A DNA stretch of 64,000 nt from assembly GCA_021773115.1 (NCBI GenBank), contig JAJFKS010000017.1, forward strand, positions 1-64,000, given 5' to 3'. A program made the position numbers and the translations under genes. This document shows, piece by piece, positions 7,651 through 16,900 of this stretch (its first letter is position 1; every line of letters starts with the position of its first letter). Source of the DNA: Woeseiaceae bacterium. GTDB lineage: Bacteria > Pseudomonadota > Gammaproteobacteria > Steroidobacterales > Woeseiaceae. The notes under the pieces were generated by a model, which saw only the letters and a list, made by a program, of their open reading frames with translations, ran no database searches and was not told where the DNA came from.

Positions 7651-8293
7651 CTATACTCCAAACCGGCAGTGCGATGAGTTCCGGAAAAACATTCCGTGGT
7701 ACGTCAATGGGACACTTTGCGATCCGACGGCGGCAGTTCTGCGCGAACATTTGCAAGGCTGCAGTGATTGCCAGAACGATTTTGAAATGCATGCGGAAAT
7801 GCGCGCGTCCGTTCTCGGTCGTGAACTGACGCCAATGAAACCTGTAACCAGGGCTGCAGATATTATCGGAGTCGATGGCGCCGGTCCTGGGGAGCAATCG
7901 GACGCGCGGCCACTTAGGTCACGTTTTATCGCTGTTGCCGCCAGCATTGCAATTCTTGGCGCAGTTCTGATTTTGGCACTATATCGGGAGAATGACGCTG
8001 ACGTCGGCAATCAACTATTCCAGACGGCGACATCAGAGGGTTCAACGGACGGTATAGACTACGTGTTGCAAGTGCAGTTTGAGGAGTCCGTTGCCGATTC
8101 CGAGCGTGTCAGGATTGCGGCGCAACTCGACGGTGCGGTCAAGTGGGTGGTCAATGACAAAGGTGTCTACGAGGTGCATGTGCGACTCGCTGCGCCAACA
8201 TTGCAGATATTGAAGGACTACGAAGAGCACGCTGATGCGCTGACAGGAGTACAATCGGCGAAATTCACAGCGCTCCAGTTACCCATGAGGTGA
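7643..8293 (+). CDS. Zinc-finger anti-sigma factor, single transmembrane segment
   Basis: The start at 7643 overlaps the sigma stop and is preceded by AAAGGA. The 216-residue product has a cytosolic ZAS-type site (C10, then H36-x3-C40-x2-C43, with the usual PWYVNGTL phrase). One membrane segment spans about 95-114, and a periplasmic C-terminal part of about 100 residues follows. It should hold the ECF sigma factor inactive. The periplasmic part (YVLQVQFEESV..., ending before the stop) has an alternating beta/alpha pattern like a small ferredoxin-fold sensor or protease-prodomain-like domain. The next gene encodes an exported subtilase, so signal-dependent proteolysis or prodomain mimicry is possible. 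That last point is inference. Confidence 0.88.
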   Translation: MTSYTPNRQCDEFRKNIPWYVNGTLCDPTAAVLREHLQGCSDCQNDFEMHAEMRASVLGRELTPMKPVTRAADIIGVDGAGPGEQSDARPLRSRFIAVAASIAILGAVLILALYRENDADVGNQLFQTATSEGSTDGIDYVLQVQFEESVADSERVRIAAQLDGAVKWVVNDKGVYEVHVRLAAPTLQILKDYEEHADALTGVQSAKFTALQLPMR

Positions 8294-8298
8294 GGGTT

Positions 8299-9669
8299 AT
8301 GCGGATACTGAAAAGTGCGCTGGCGATTCTTTTTGTTTCCTTTTCAATGTTTTCGGTCGCTAAAGAACTGCCGGACCCCACCCGAGACATCCTGGTTACT
8401 TTTGATAATGATTCGGCAGCATCCTCAAGTGCCAGCCTCGGCGCTCCGTATTCGCACCGCAAGCGCTATACAATCGCACGGCAAGTGCGCCGCAATGCAG
8501 CGGCAATTGCGAAAAAGTATTCGCTTGAAGAAATCGAACACTGGCCGATTCGGTCCTTGGCCATTTATTGCTTTGTCTATCGTGTGCCGGAAGGCGCAGA
8601 CCGGCAATTCATAGTTGAAACGTTGAACGCAGATGTTCGCGTCGAGTCGGCGCAGACGCTGCAAAGTTTCGAAACCAGCATGGGCAAAGCCGATGGCTAT
8701 GACGACACGTATGCGAATCTGCAATACGGGCTGGATGTTCTTGGCATTCCTGCGGCGCACCGGACAACTCGTGGTGCCGGAATTCGGATCGCTATTATCG
8801 ATAGTGATGTTGACAGGTCTCACGAAGACCTTAAGGGGCGCATTCAACGTGTCCGGGTATTCTTGAGTCGAGGGGAGCCAGGTGACCGAAATCATGGCAC
8901 CGCTATCGCCAGCATAATCGGCGCGCGATCGAATAATGCCCTGGGTATCGTTGGTGTTGCACCGGAGGCAACACTTGAACTGTATGTTTCGTGCTGGAGC
9001 GGCGGTGTGGCCAAGTCGGCGATCTGTGACAGCTTCTCTTTGTCCAAGGCAATCGATAACATGCTTGAAAATCCACCGCACGTTCTGAATTTGAGTTTGA
9101 GCGGCCCGTACGATCCGTTGCTGGAGCGGCTGATTCAAAAAGCAATTGAGGCCGGTGTCGTAGTTATCGCCGCCGGACCAACTGAGGGCGCGGTGCAGAG
9201 AGACTTTCCGTCGAATATGGTAGATGTGATCAGCGTAGGTACCGTACCAATCGCCGGTTCGGCAGTCGGCGCGTCGAATGCGACACTATTTGCCCCCGGC
9301 AACCGAATTTTGGTAGCGGTCCCGGCTGACCAGTACGATTTTCGATCGGGAAGCTCGTTGGCTGCAGCGCATGTGAGCGGTGTTGTTGCATTGTTGCTTT
9401 CTGTCGTACCTGATAATTCCTCGGAGACGATACGCAGTATATTGCAACGCTCTCAGGTCGCCGAACGTGGGTCCATTGTCTCGATCAATGCCTGTGCTGC
9501 GTTGAATCTTGCAGGACCCGCCTACCAATGCCACGACGAGGTACAGAGTTCAGAACGGGATTTGTATCTTGAGGACCAGCCGGGATTTGGCCCGGTCCGG
9601 CGTGCTGATAATGGGAACCCATTTGTCGGTGTCATGAATCCGCAAGTCGACGTCAACCCATTTGAATGA
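8299..9669 (+). CDS. Exported S8 (subtilisin-like) peptidase with altered oxyanion site
   Basis: ATG 8299 follows GAGGTGAGGG; a GTG at 8290 overlapping the anti-sigma stop is an alternative. Counted from the GTG, a signal peptide covers about 1-25, a prodomain-like region about 30-140, and the S8 domain about 145-400. The triad is D171 (AIIDSDVD), H202 (RNHGTAIAS) and S356 (GSSLAAAHVSG). The oxyanion-hole Asn expected in AAGN is replaced by Pro (IAAGP, about 297). Activity may therefore be reduced or specialised. The gene is third in the sigma/anti-sigma operon. Its last 120 bases overlap the convergent porin gene and the C-terminal tail looks non-domain. Confidence 0.88.
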   Translation: MRILKSALAILFVSFSMFSVAKELPDPTRDILVTFDNDSAASSSASLGAPYSHRKRYTIARQVRRNAAAIAKKYSLEEIEHWPIRSLAIYCFVYRVPEGADRQFIVETLNADVRVESAQTLQSFETSMGKADGYDDTYANLQYGLDVLGIPAAHRTTRGAGIRIAIIDSDVDRSHEDLKGRIQRVRVFLSRGEPGDRNHGTAIASIIGARSNNALGIVGVAPEATLELYVSCWSGGVAKSAICDSFSLSKAIDNMLENPPHVLNLSLSGPYDPLLERLIQKAIEAGVVVIAAGPTEGAVQRDFPSNMVDVISVGTVPIAGSAVGASNATLFAPGNRILVAVPADQYDFRSGSSLAAAHVSGVVALLLSVVPDNSSETIRSILQRSQVAERGSIVSINACAALNLAGPAYQCHDEVQSSERDLYLEDQPGFGPVRRADNGNPFVGVMNPQVDVNPFE

Positions 9670-10266
9670 CCCCGTAATACCGAGTTGCCAGTATTGGTAG
9701 GCGCCGCCCGTCAAATTCGACGTGTCGTAGTATCCGGCGCCGCCACCAATCGCCCAGATGCTGCTGACAGGCCACTCGGCGTAGAGCTCAAAATTCATCG
9801 TCGAGTTGCCACTGTTGTAGAGGTCCGGCGAATAGGCAAGGTCGAGCCAAATGCGATCCTTGAAATTGGCACCGAATGAAAATTCCCGGTAGTCGTAGTC
9901 GAAATTGCCTGTTTGCCCAGGGAACTGATAGTCGACAACACCTGTCGAGAATTGCCACGAATCCGAAACGTCAAAAGCGTAGCCGGCGTAGTAGTTGAGT
10001 TCGATGTCTCTTTGTACCGATGGGCCGTTGCTAATGTCGATTGTGGAGCCCCACACACCCAGGAAAAAACCGTCTCCGAAGTTAAAATCAGCGCCAATTT
10101 GAAGGGCGGGATCGCTGTCGCTTTGCGTGACACCACGCTTCACGTAGTCGGTCGCCAAAGTGACATAGCCACTGAAATCGGCTGCCGATGACTTCGGACA
10201 GACAAAAAGCAAGGCAATAAACAATGAACTGGGCAGGAGCTTGCTAGTGTGGATGTTGGTCCGCAT
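9550..10266 (-). CDS. TorF-family putative outer-membrane porin
   Basis: Start taken at ATG 10266, giving 238 residues with a signal peptide ending at SSA-ADF. The mature part begins GYVTLATDYVKRGVTQSDSD, the hallmark start of TorF/Gcw_chp proteins (translations usually read ATDYxxRGxSQ). It continues as an even beta-strand pattern and ends with the C-terminal strand SRLVLKIQIPF. It probably forms a small outer-membrane barrel; the substrate is unknown. The 3' end overlaps the subtilase gene on the other strand by 120 bases. Upstream, 10267-10662 holds no gene that I can support. Confidence 0.85.
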   Translation of the reverse strand: MRTNIHTSKLLPSSLFIALLFVCPKSSAADFSGYVTLATDYVKRGVTQSDSDPALQIGADFNFGDGFFLGVWGSTIDISNGPSVQRDIELNYYAGYAFDVSDSWQFSTGVVDYQFPGQTGNFDYDYREFSFGANFKDRIWLDLAYSPDLYNSGNSTMNFELYAEWPVSSIWAIGGGAGYYDTSNLTGGAYQYWQLGITGSFKWVDVDLRIHDTDKWVPIISTPDRAKSRLVLKIQIPF

Positions 10267-10461
10267 GATGCCATATACTACTCGACCGTGGCGACTTCTG
10301 TCGTCCTGCCTGCCAGCTCCCGCAGCAAGCAATAAGAATAGCTATATTTTCAGAGTGTAGGGTCTCATGACCCCGTATGAACGTCTGATCGATGAGTTGC
10401 TAGAACTCCTGATCGTCGATTCGGCGTGCCAGTGGAAGCGAGACTGGTACTTCGCACCGTA

Positions 10462-10487
10462 GTGCCCCAAGTGCAGGCTTCGCGCTC
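10462..10487 (+). repeat. 26-base dispersed repeat, copy 1
   Basis: The string GTGCCCCAAGTGCAGGCT followed by TCGCGCTC recurs with three differences at 18389-18414, where it interrupts a broken integrase gene. This copy sits in the 396-bp stretch 10267-10662 between the porin and SDR genes, which otherwise shows only scattered short frames (for instance MTPYERLIDELLELL from 10366, soon stopped) and may be decayed DNA. Confidence 0.6.
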
Positions 10488-10662
10488 GGTCTGCAGGACG
10501 AGAATACGGAACGGCAGCCGCTTTCGGACCTCGTTTAGGAATTGGATCGCTGAGCGCTGATTACACCTTATTCGTCGTATACCCGAGTTTGATTGAACGG
10601 TGCCTGGCAACAAATTGCTATTCTTCAGGTCAAATCGTGCGAGCAAGAACAGGAGAACAGCA

Positions 10663-11640
10663 ATGATCAACATTCGTAACATCAACCTGTGGCTGCAGTT
10701 GGCAATCCTGGTGACGCTGATTTCGAGCAGCACCCTTGCTGCTGCGACCCCACCGCAAAAGGCCGTGCTCGTTACGGGCGCAAACAGCGGCATCGGTCGA
10801 ACGATCGCTTACCGACTGGCCGCAGAAGGCTATTTCGTCTACGCTGGCGCCCGAAAAAAGCACGATATTGAGACACTCAGCGCCGTCGAGAACATGCAAG
10901 GCCTGCGGCTCGATGTGACGAATCAGGCCGATATCGATACGGCGGTGAAGCTTGTCAGGGCGGAAGGTCGTGGTCTGTATGCGCTTGTGAACAATGCCGG
11001 TGTCGTCGTGATGGGACTGCTCGCGGAAACAGACGAGTCGGAGCTCGACTTCCTGTTCGACGTGAACGTTTATGGACCGTACCGAATGGTCAAGGCCTTT
11101 GCGCCACTGCTGGTCGATTCAAAAGGGCGGGTAGTAAACATCAGTTCGATGGCGGGCATCATGTCGCCACCTGCTTACGGTGTCTACAGTATGAGCAAGC
11201 ATGCGATCGAGGCATTTACGGATACGTTGGCATACGAGTTAGGAACAGTTGGCGTTGGTGTGAGTGCGATTGAGCCAGGGCCATTCAACTCGAATGCGGC
11301 CGCATCAAATTGCGAACGTCGACGGAAGCAAGGCGATAACGCAAGCGAATCGCTGATGCCGGAACTGGCCGCAGAGATCGCGACACTTTGTGGCGACACC
11401 ACGCAGTACCCGGAACCTGGTCCCGTTGCCGATGCCGTCCTGCAAGTTCTCACGTCGGACAAACCGAAAGCGCGTTATCTTGCACCGAGCGACCCGCGGC
11501 AGGCGGAATTCATAGCGCGCAGTATTTTGCAGGACCTGGCCGATCTCAGCAGCGGACAGACATACAATTTCACCAGGGACGAACTGATGGGCATGCTCGA
11601 TGATGCGTTGGGAGACGCCGAAGCATCCAACGACGATTAG
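10663..11640 (+). CDS. Short-chain dehydrogenase/reductase with signal peptide
   Basis: ATG 10663 follows CAGGAGAAC. The 325-residue protein begins with an apparent signal peptide (about 1-28), unusual for this family. A Rossmann fold follows: TGANSGIG (38-45), NNAG in LVNNAGVVV, the catalytic Ser in NISSMAG and YSMSK (the YxxxK pair) in YGVYSMSKHAIEAF. The substrate cannot be told; the C-terminal part (about 230-325) carries a long helical extension. The gene stands alone. An extracytoplasmic NAD(P)-dependent enzyme would need explaining, so the N-terminal segment may instead anchor the enzyme to the membrane. Confidence 0.88.
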   Translation: MINIRNINLWLQLAILVTLISSSTLAAATPPQKAVLVTGANSGIGRTIAYRLAAEGYFVYAGARKKHDIETLSAVENMQGLRLDVTNQADIDTAVKLVRAEGRGLYALVNNAGVVVMGLLAETDESELDFLFDVNVYGPYRMVKAFAPLLVDSKGRVVNISSMAGIMSPPAYGVYSMSKHAIEAFTDTLAYELGTVGVGVSAIEPGPFNSNAAASNCERRRKQGDNASESLMPELAAEIATLCGDTTQYPEPGPVADAVLQVLTSDKPKARYLAPSDPRQAEFIARSILQDLADLSSGQTYNFTRDELMGMLDDALGDAEASNDD

Positions 11641-11710
11641 GAGTTCGGAACTGGAGGCACGATGAAGTGACGCGAACGTATCGCTGGTTCGGTGGCGTTG
11701 CCAGGCCTAT

Positions 11711-11737
11711 CGCTGGCCGCATTCCGTGCGGCCAGCG
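11711..11737. terminator. Perfect 11-bp hairpin between convergent genes
   Basis: CGCTGGCCGCA (11711-11721) pairs perfectly with TGCGGCCAGCG (11727-11737) across the loop TTCCG. It lies between the SDR gene (plus) and the SRPBCC gene (minus), where a shared bidirectional terminator is expected. No T-run follows on the plus strand, so it may act with a factor or simply stabilise the 3' ends. Confidence 0.6.
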
Positions 11738-11754
11738 GCAACTGGGCTGGCAGC

Positions 11755-12243
11755 TTATTCCGCCTCGGCGATTTCCTTCATTTTCGCCAACCCCACTGTA
11801 AAGAGATTGTGGCGACGTTCAAAGCCGGCTTTAATTTCGTCCTCACTGAGTTGAGAGGTATCCCACATTACGGTGTAAATCAATTTGGACGTGGTTTCGC
11901 TGACGGGTCTTGCTTCGATGAAGCCATGATAAAGAGTGTAATACTCACCCTCGACCACGGGCTGCGTGTAGCCGTAGGACAGCTCGGTCAGGGCAGTCAT
12001 GGGCTCCACAATGGTTCCATTCAGGACGCGAACGGTGCCAATACCACCGTCGCCCTGGGTGATCTCGCAATCCAGGTTCAGCCATACGCTGATATCACAG
12101 TAGCCGCCGACTTTGGACCAGACTTCTGCCGCTGGCTTGTTCACTGTGATCTCCAGTTCCAGGCGCTGGTAATTTGGTTGGGCGGTGGCCCAGCAAGATG
12201 CCGTCAGGGCAAGCAGGCCAATCAGAAGGTGTCGTAAGCGCAT
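11755..12243 (-). CDS. Exported SRPBCC (START-like) family protein
   Basis: The 162-residue protein has a signal peptide (about 1-22, ending ATAQ). A polyketide-cyclase/START-like domain follows: LELEITVNKPAAEVWSKVGGY at the start, a middle VRVLNG segment, and the closing long helix EIKAGFERRHNLFTVGLAKM. Such domains bind hydrophobic small ligands. The family phrase pAaevWskvgdf is clearly visible. It is not in an obvious operon. The ligand is unknown. The 110 bp upstream to the ABC permease gene hold nothing recognisable. Confidence 0.8.
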   Translation of the reverse strand: MRLRHLLIGLLALTASCWATAQPNYQRLELEITVNKPAAEVWSKVGGYCDISVWLNLDCEITQGDGGIGTVRVLNGTIVEPMTALTELSYGYTQPVVEGEYYTLYHGFIEARPVSETTSKLIYTVMWDTSQLSEDEIKAGFERRHNLFTVGLAKMKEIAEAE

Positions 12244-12354
12244 GGTCGTTCCCTTGTAGAGTTTGGTTGTTTTAGGGTGACCGAGTATAACGAAAAAGGG
12301 ACGGTGCGTTAATGACCGACCGCTTGTCAGCAGCGTAGCGACCGTTTCTTACAA

Positions 12355-13608
12355 TTATTCGTAACGCAGCGCGTCGATCGGATTCAAACGAGACGCCTTT
12401 ATCGCCGGTAGCATGCCGAAGATAACGCCGACCGCCGAGCAGAACAACAAGCCGATAACCGCCCATTGCATTGGCACCACCGTCTCGAATGTCGGTGACA
12501 TCCCTAACTTGACGATCATGTTGCCAGTGGCGAAGCCGACGGCGACGCCAATGATGCCGCCAAGATTACAGAGGACGATCGCCTCAAGCAGGAACTGCCG
12601 CAAAATGAAATTCGGTTTTGCGCCCAGTGATTTTCGAATCCCGATCTCTTTGGTACGTTCGGTCACGGACACGAGCATGATGTTCATAATGCCGATACCA
12701 GCGACGAGCAACGCGATGATGCCGATTACGAATGCCCCGGCTTTCACGCCGGCGGTCATGGAATTGAATTGGCGAATCATGCCTTCGGAATTAAAGTAGT
12801 CGAAATTGTCTTCTTCGCCTCGTTTGACGCCACGAACGCGCCGAAGTACAGCTCTCGTTTCCGCGATTGCATCGTTGACGATTTCTGGCGTCCGCGCATG
12901 TACGGTGATGTTCACTGATCGTTCAAAGCCGTCTCGGTCGAGATTGCCATAGGTATTCAGGAAGGTCGATACCGGCATCAGCACGTAGTTATCGTACTGA
13001 GAACCGAACGCTGATTTCTTTTCATCGAACACACCGATGATGTTGTACTTGCGATTGTCGAGACGAATATCGCGCCCAATGGGATCGACGAATGGGAATA
13101 GACGCTGCGCAATCGCTTGTCCGATAACCACAACCTTGCGACCAACGCGGACGTCCATCTGGGAAATGTTGCGGCCCATACCTATGAAATGCGTATTGTT
13201 CTGCGGGTATTCGGGCGTGCCTCCAACAATTGACAGAGTGTCATTGGTTTCTTCGCCTCGATATTCGGCCTTGAAGCCGAAGTCCCAAATTTCGGCGCCA
13301 ACGATATCCACCGAATTGACGTGGTCGCGAATGGCCTGAGCATCTTCAAGTGTTAACGCAGGACGACGCATCGCCGCGCGGCGCTCCTCGTCCGTCGAGA
13401 AACCGGCCGGCCATTTTTGTACCTGAAACGTTTGCGTACCCAGTACGCTCATTTCTTTTTCCATCGTGCTTTGAATGACGGAGATGCCGGTCATGACAGC
13501 AATAATTGACGCGACGCCGAGTACGATTCCAACGAGCGTCAGCGACGAGCGTAACTTGTTGCTGCGGATAGCCTGCAGCGACATCAGTAGCGTATCAATT
13601 TTCTGCAT
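12355..13608 (-). CDS. ABC transporter permease, MacB/FtsX type (second)
   Basis: The 417-residue protein has an N-terminal membrane segment (about 20-45, SLTLVGIVLGVASIIAVM). A large periplasmic MacB_PCD-type domain spans about 50-270. Three C-terminal segments carry the FtsX/MacB signature (GIGIMNIMLVSVTERTKEIG, then IRKSLGA and LEAIVL). It ends in the family tail [10 protein letters not shown]. It starts 12 bases after the first permease gene, and the two permeases are about the same size and closely related. They probably form a heterodimer with the ATPase below for export of a small molecule or peptide through the adaptor encoded first in the operon. Confidence 0.92.
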   Translation of the reverse strand: MQKIDTLLMSLQAIRSNKLRSSLTLVGIVLGVASIIAVMTGISVIQSTMEKEMSVLGTQTFQVQKWPAGFSTDEERRAAMRRPALTLEDAQAIRDHVNSVDIVGAEIWDFGFKAEYRGEETNDTLSIVGGTPEYPQNNTHFIGMGRNISQMDVRVGRKVVVIGQAIAQRLFPFVDPIGRDIRLDNRKYNIIGVFDEKKSAFGSQYDNYVLMPVSTFLNTYGNLDRDGFERSVNITVHARTPEIVNDAIAETRAVLRRVRGVKRGEEDNFDYFNSEGMIRQFNSMTAGVKAGAFVIGIIALLVAGIGIMNIMLVSVTERTKEIGIRKSLGAKPNFILRQFLLEAIVLCNLGGIIGVAVGFATGNMIVKLGMSPTFETVVPMQWAVIGLLFCSAVGVIFGMLPAIKASRLNPIDALRYE

Positions 13609-13620
13609 CGTGATTCCCGC

Positions 13621-14859
13621 TTACTCGTAACGCAACGCATCGATCGGATCCAGTCGCGCGCCCTTGTAGGCCGGCACTAGTCCGGCGAAAACGCCGACGA
13701 GTATTGAAATAACAATAGAAGTGATCAGGATACCCGGCGAGATACTCGCATCCATCGTGCCGGTCGCGGTCAACATGGCCGCGACGCCAGCCGAAATCGC
13801 GACACCAACCAAACCACCGATCAGGCAGATGGCTGCTGATTCGAATAAAAACTGCATCAGGATGCTGCGTCGTTTTGCGCCGATCGCTTTGCGAATGCCA
13901 ATTTCACGCGTTCTTTCCGTGACCGAGACAAACATGATGTTCATCACACCAATGCCGCCGACGAACAAAGAAATACTTGTAATGAGAAGCCCGATGCCGA
14001 CAACCGCACCGACAATATTATTGAAAGCGCCCAGCAGTGAATCCAGTTTGTTGATCGAGAAATTGCTTTCCTCTGTAGGTCGCAGTTTACGAATCTTGCG
14101 CATTTCTCCGATGACTTCGTATTCAAGTTCACGCAAGTCGCTGACCTCAGGAGATTTGACGGCAATATCCACATCGGTGAAACGCCTGCCACCAAAGGAC
14201 TTGACGAAAGTCGAGATCGGGACGACCACCTGGCGATCAAAGTCCGGCCCGCCCATCGTATTGCCGCCTTGCTCTTCAAGCACGCCTGCGACTCGAAATA
14301 CAGACCGGCCGACATTTATCTCTTTGTTGATCGGGTTCACCGTGCCAAACAGATCTTCAGCGACAGCATGCCCAAGGATGACGACGTTCTTCTTATAGCG
14401 AACATCAAACTCCATCAGAAATCGGCCGACTGCGGGCATGCGGTTCGTAATGATGGGCATTTTCTCGGTCGTTCCGATGACGGTTATGCCTTCCATAGTC
14501 GAGGAACGAAAACGTAAGTCGCGGCGCGTATTCATCGACGGGTTTACAATCGCGTGACCTTTGAAAGCGGCCTCAAGCGCTTCTGCTTCAGCAAGATTCA
14601 GATTAGGCCTGTTTCGGAACGAGAAGAAATCATTTATCGTGATCCACGGCATTCTGGACACGTAAATAACGTCTGCGCCAACAGCACCAGCGCCCTGGCG
14701 AAAGGCCGACTGCATGCCGTTAAACGCGGACATCGTGGTTGTCACAGCAACGATGCCGATGATGATCCCCAACGTTGTAAGTATACCGCGTGCCTTGTTC
14801 GCAATAATGGCGTTCCAGGCGATTTTCAGTGATTCGACGATTTCCTGTAACAGCTTCAT
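13621..14859 (-). CDS. ABC transporter permease, MacB/FtsX type (first)
   Basis: The 412-residue permease has the same plan as its neighbour: an N-terminal membrane helix ([19 protein letters not shown]), a periplasmic domain and three C-terminal helices with [20 protein letters not shown], then IRKAIGA and the tail [10 protein letters not shown]. Its ATG overlaps the stop of the ATPase gene by four bases (ATGA), so the two are translationally coupled. Both permeases with one ATPase and one adaptor make a MacAB-like tripartite export system, which would use a TolC-type outer-membrane channel not found in the window. Confidence 0.92.
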   Translation of the reverse strand: MKLLQEIVESLKIAWNAIIANKARGILTTLGIIIGIVAVTTTMSAFNGMQSAFRQGAGAVGADVIYVSRMPWITINDFFSFRNRPNLNLAEAEALEAAFKGHAIVNPSMNTRRDLRFRSSTMEGITVIGTTEKMPIITNRMPAVGRFLMEFDVRYKKNVVILGHAVAEDLFGTVNPINKEINVGRSVFRVAGVLEEQGGNTMGGPDFDRQVVVPISTFVKSFGGRRFTDVDIAVKSPEVSDLRELEYEVIGEMRKIRKLRPTEESNFSINKLDSLLGAFNNIVGAVVGIGLLITSISLFVGGIGVMNIMFVSVTERTREIGIRKAIGAKRRSILMQFLFESAAICLIGGLVGVAISAGVAAMLTATGTMDASISPGILITSIVISILVGVFAGLVPAYKGARLDPIDALRYE

Positions 14860-15575
14860 GCGGCCGCAGCTTCGTCTTTCGAAATATCGGATTCGATCTT
14901 GCCGTCACGAAGGCTTATCGTGCGGTGTGCGTGCTCGGCAATATGATCTTCGTGTGTTACGAGAATTATGGTCTGGCCGGCCGCATGCAGGTCATCGAAC
15001 ATGGACATGATTTCATTGCCGGTCCTGCTGTCGAGGTTGCCGGTTGGCTCGTCGGCGAGAATGATGGATGGGTTGAACACCAGCGCGCGTGCGATTGCCA
15101 CACGTTGCCGCTGGCCGCCCGATAACTCATTCGGCTTGTGTTTCATGCGATCGGCCAGACCGACTTGCTGTATTGCGCGTTCTGTTCGGTCGCGCCGCTC
15201 CGCTTTGGGCATCCCGCCGTATATCAGCGGCAGTTCAACATTTTGGAAAATGTCAGAACGGGGAATCAGATTGAATGTTTGAAAAACGAATCCGATTAAT
15301 CGGTTTCGGATCTCGGCGAGTTCGCCCTCTGACTTGTCAGCGACCATCTCCCCGCTCAGGGAATAAATACCGCTGGTCGGAATATCCAGACAACCAATAA
15401 TATTCATCAGCGTTGATTTACCGGATCCGGATGGCCCCATGATCGCGACATACTCGTTCTTGTCGATGTCGAGAGAGACGCCGCTGAGTGCGTGAACTTT
15501 CTCATCGCCCATTTTGTAGGTTTTGACAACGTCTGTTAAGGAAAGAATCGCACCTGATCTCTCGACACTACTCAT
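14856..15575 (-). CDS. ABC transporter ATPase, MacB/LolD type
   Basis: The 239-residue protein has Walker [10 protein letters not shown], the Q-loop region FVFQTFNLI, signature [15 protein letters not shown], Walker [13 protein letters not shown] and the H-loop [11 protein letters not shown]. The phrase [13 protein letters not shown] and the short length are typical of the MacB/LolD/FtsE class rather than of importers. It follows the adaptor gene by 14 bases, after a good ribosome-binding site (GGGGAGAG), and overlaps the first permease gene. It would drive conformational change in the two FtsX-like permeases from the cytoplasm. Confidence 0.95.
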   Translation of the reverse strand: MSSVERSGAILSLTDVVKTYKMGDEKVHALSGVSLDIDKNEYVAIMGPSGSGKSTLMNIIGCLDIPTSGIYSLSGEMVADKSEGELAEIRNRLIGFVFQTFNLIPRSDIFQNVELPLIYGGMPKAERRDRTERAIQQVGLADRMKHKPNELSGGQRQRVAIARALVFNPSIILADEPTGNLDSRTGNEIMSMFDDLHAAGQTIILVTHEDHIAEHAHRTISLRDGKIESDISKDEAAAA

Positions 15576-15589
15576 ACCGTTCTCTCCCC

Positions 15590-16846
15590 TCAGGCGCTTT
15601 CGGAATCGCCATCGCCGTCATTATTGATAGTGACTTGCGCACCGTTCTGCAGGTCTGTCGAAATAGCACGGTAACTACCAATGACAACTTCCTCACCGGG
15701 CTCAATGCCAGAGAGAATTTCAATCATGTCGTCACTTTGAATGCCGGTCGTAACCTGACGAGCAACAACTGAGCCATCGGCTTCAACGCAGAAGATAATC
15801 TCGACAAAACCGTCATCATCCGCCTTAAAGCGCTTTTCGGCTTCCTCGATTTCCTCGCCCTCAAGCGTCAGCTGGCTGATCGTGCGAACGGCAACACTTT
15901 GAATCGGTACGCCAACAACGTCGGTTCTTGTTTCGGTGCTGATGTCAGCGCTCGCCGTCATACCTGGCCGCAACCGGGAAATCTCGCCGGATATGGAGAT
16001 CTTCACTTCGAACTCGGTCTTTTGGTTCTGTGTGCCCTGATCATTGGTATTTGCGGAATTCGCGATTTCATACACTGTACCAATGAGAGTTTCACCGAAC
16101 AGGGCATCAACCTTGATTTCAGCATGCTGCCCGATCTCTACACCAACGATGTCGTTTTCATCGACATTAACCTGTGCTTCCATTTCGGTCAGGTCCGCCA
16201 CGACGAGAATCACGTCTTCCTGAAACGCAGACCCGATCGCGATTTCACCTTGTTCCTTGTTAAGGTCGCTGATCGTGCCGGTCATCGGCGAGTAAATGAT
16301 CGTCTTCGACAAATCATCCCGCGCTTGTTTGAGTGTTGCGCGAGCCTGCAACACCTGATCCAGCGCCGACTCGTATCGTGCAACTTCGACGTTATAAGCC
16401 GCGTCCATCGTGTCCAGAACAGACTGAGACTCGAGCTTGCGAGAGACCATGTCGCGCGCGCGGTCGAAATCCTTTTCCGTCTTCAACATGTTTTGTTTGT
16501 TGAGCTTCGCGTTCGCCTGTGCCGAACGGACGTTTGCTTCGGCGCTCTCGACTGCTGCCTCGAATCGTTCGCTGTCGAGTTCGATCAGCAATTCGCCCTC
16601 TTGAACAAATTGGCCCTCCTCGACATGAAGCGCCATGATTTTTGCGCTGACGTCTGCGCTGATTTTTATTTGGGTCTTTGGCTGAATGCGGCCGGTCGCA
16701 TTCACCTTTTGAATAATCGTTTCAAGACTGACGATCGCACTCTCTACTTCCATCAGCTTTTCGTCGCGACTGGTCATTGCGAACGTAATAGCACCTCCCG
16801 CCACGGCCAGTACCCCGATCGTCATCCACAAGGCTTTGCGCTTCAT
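15590..16846 (-). CDS. MacA-like periplasmic adaptor (membrane fusion protein)
   Basis: Start set at ATG 16846 (TTGGGAAAAATC upstream) rather than a TTG 12 bases earlier, giving 418 residues. There is an N-terminal anchor (about 5-25), a lipoyl/barrel-sandwich half ([35 protein letters not shown], given here as [11 protein letters not shown]... and [13 protein letters not shown]), a coiled-coil hairpin (about 95-175), the second lipoyl half and beta-barrel domains. The C-terminus is acidic. It would bridge the MacB-like permeases to an outer-membrane channel. It is the first gene of the operon and is preceded by a palindromic operator candidate. Confidence 0.92.
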   Translation of the reverse strand: MKRKALWMTIGVLAVAGGAITFAMTSRDEKLMEVESAIVSLETIIQKVNATGRIQPKTQIKISADVSAKIMALHVEEGQFVQEGELLIELDSERFEAAVESAEANVRSAQANAKLNKQNMLKTEKDFDRARDMVSRKLESQSVLDTMDAAYNVEVARYESALDQVLQARATLKQARDDLSKTIIYSPMTGTISDLNKEQGEIAIGSAFQEDVILVVADLTEMEAQVNVDENDIVGVEIGQHAEIKVDALFGETLIGTVYEIANSANTNDQGTQNQKTEFEVKISISGEISRLRPGMTASADISTETRTDVVGVPIQSVAVRTISQLTLEGEEIEEAEKRFKADDDGFVEIIFCVEADGSVVARQVTTGIQSDDMIEILSGIEPGEEVVIGSYRAISTDLQNGAQVTINNDGDGDSESA

Positions 16847-16874
16847 GATTTTTCCCAACGTGTTGTTAGTGAGT

Positions 16875-16900
16875 TAGTGCTATATATCACTATAACACTA
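16875..16900 (-). promoter_or_regulatory. Palindromic operator candidate upstream of the MacAB-like operon
   Basis: TAGTGCTATA (16875-16884) and TATAACACTA (16891-16900) are inverted repeats with one mismatch and a 6-base spacer. It lies about 30 bases before the adaptor start, where it would overlap a promoter. The AT-rich core with GTG/CAC ends resembles sites of GntR-type (YtrA subgroup) or similar dimeric repressors, often tied to ABC exporters. No such regulator gene is present in the window. Confidence 0.55.

Noticed and set aside
10365-10600. MTPYERLIDELLELL frame and neighbouring short frames as a possible small gene
   Set aside because: It stops soon after (TAG) and has no site or family; kept only as possible decayed DNA.
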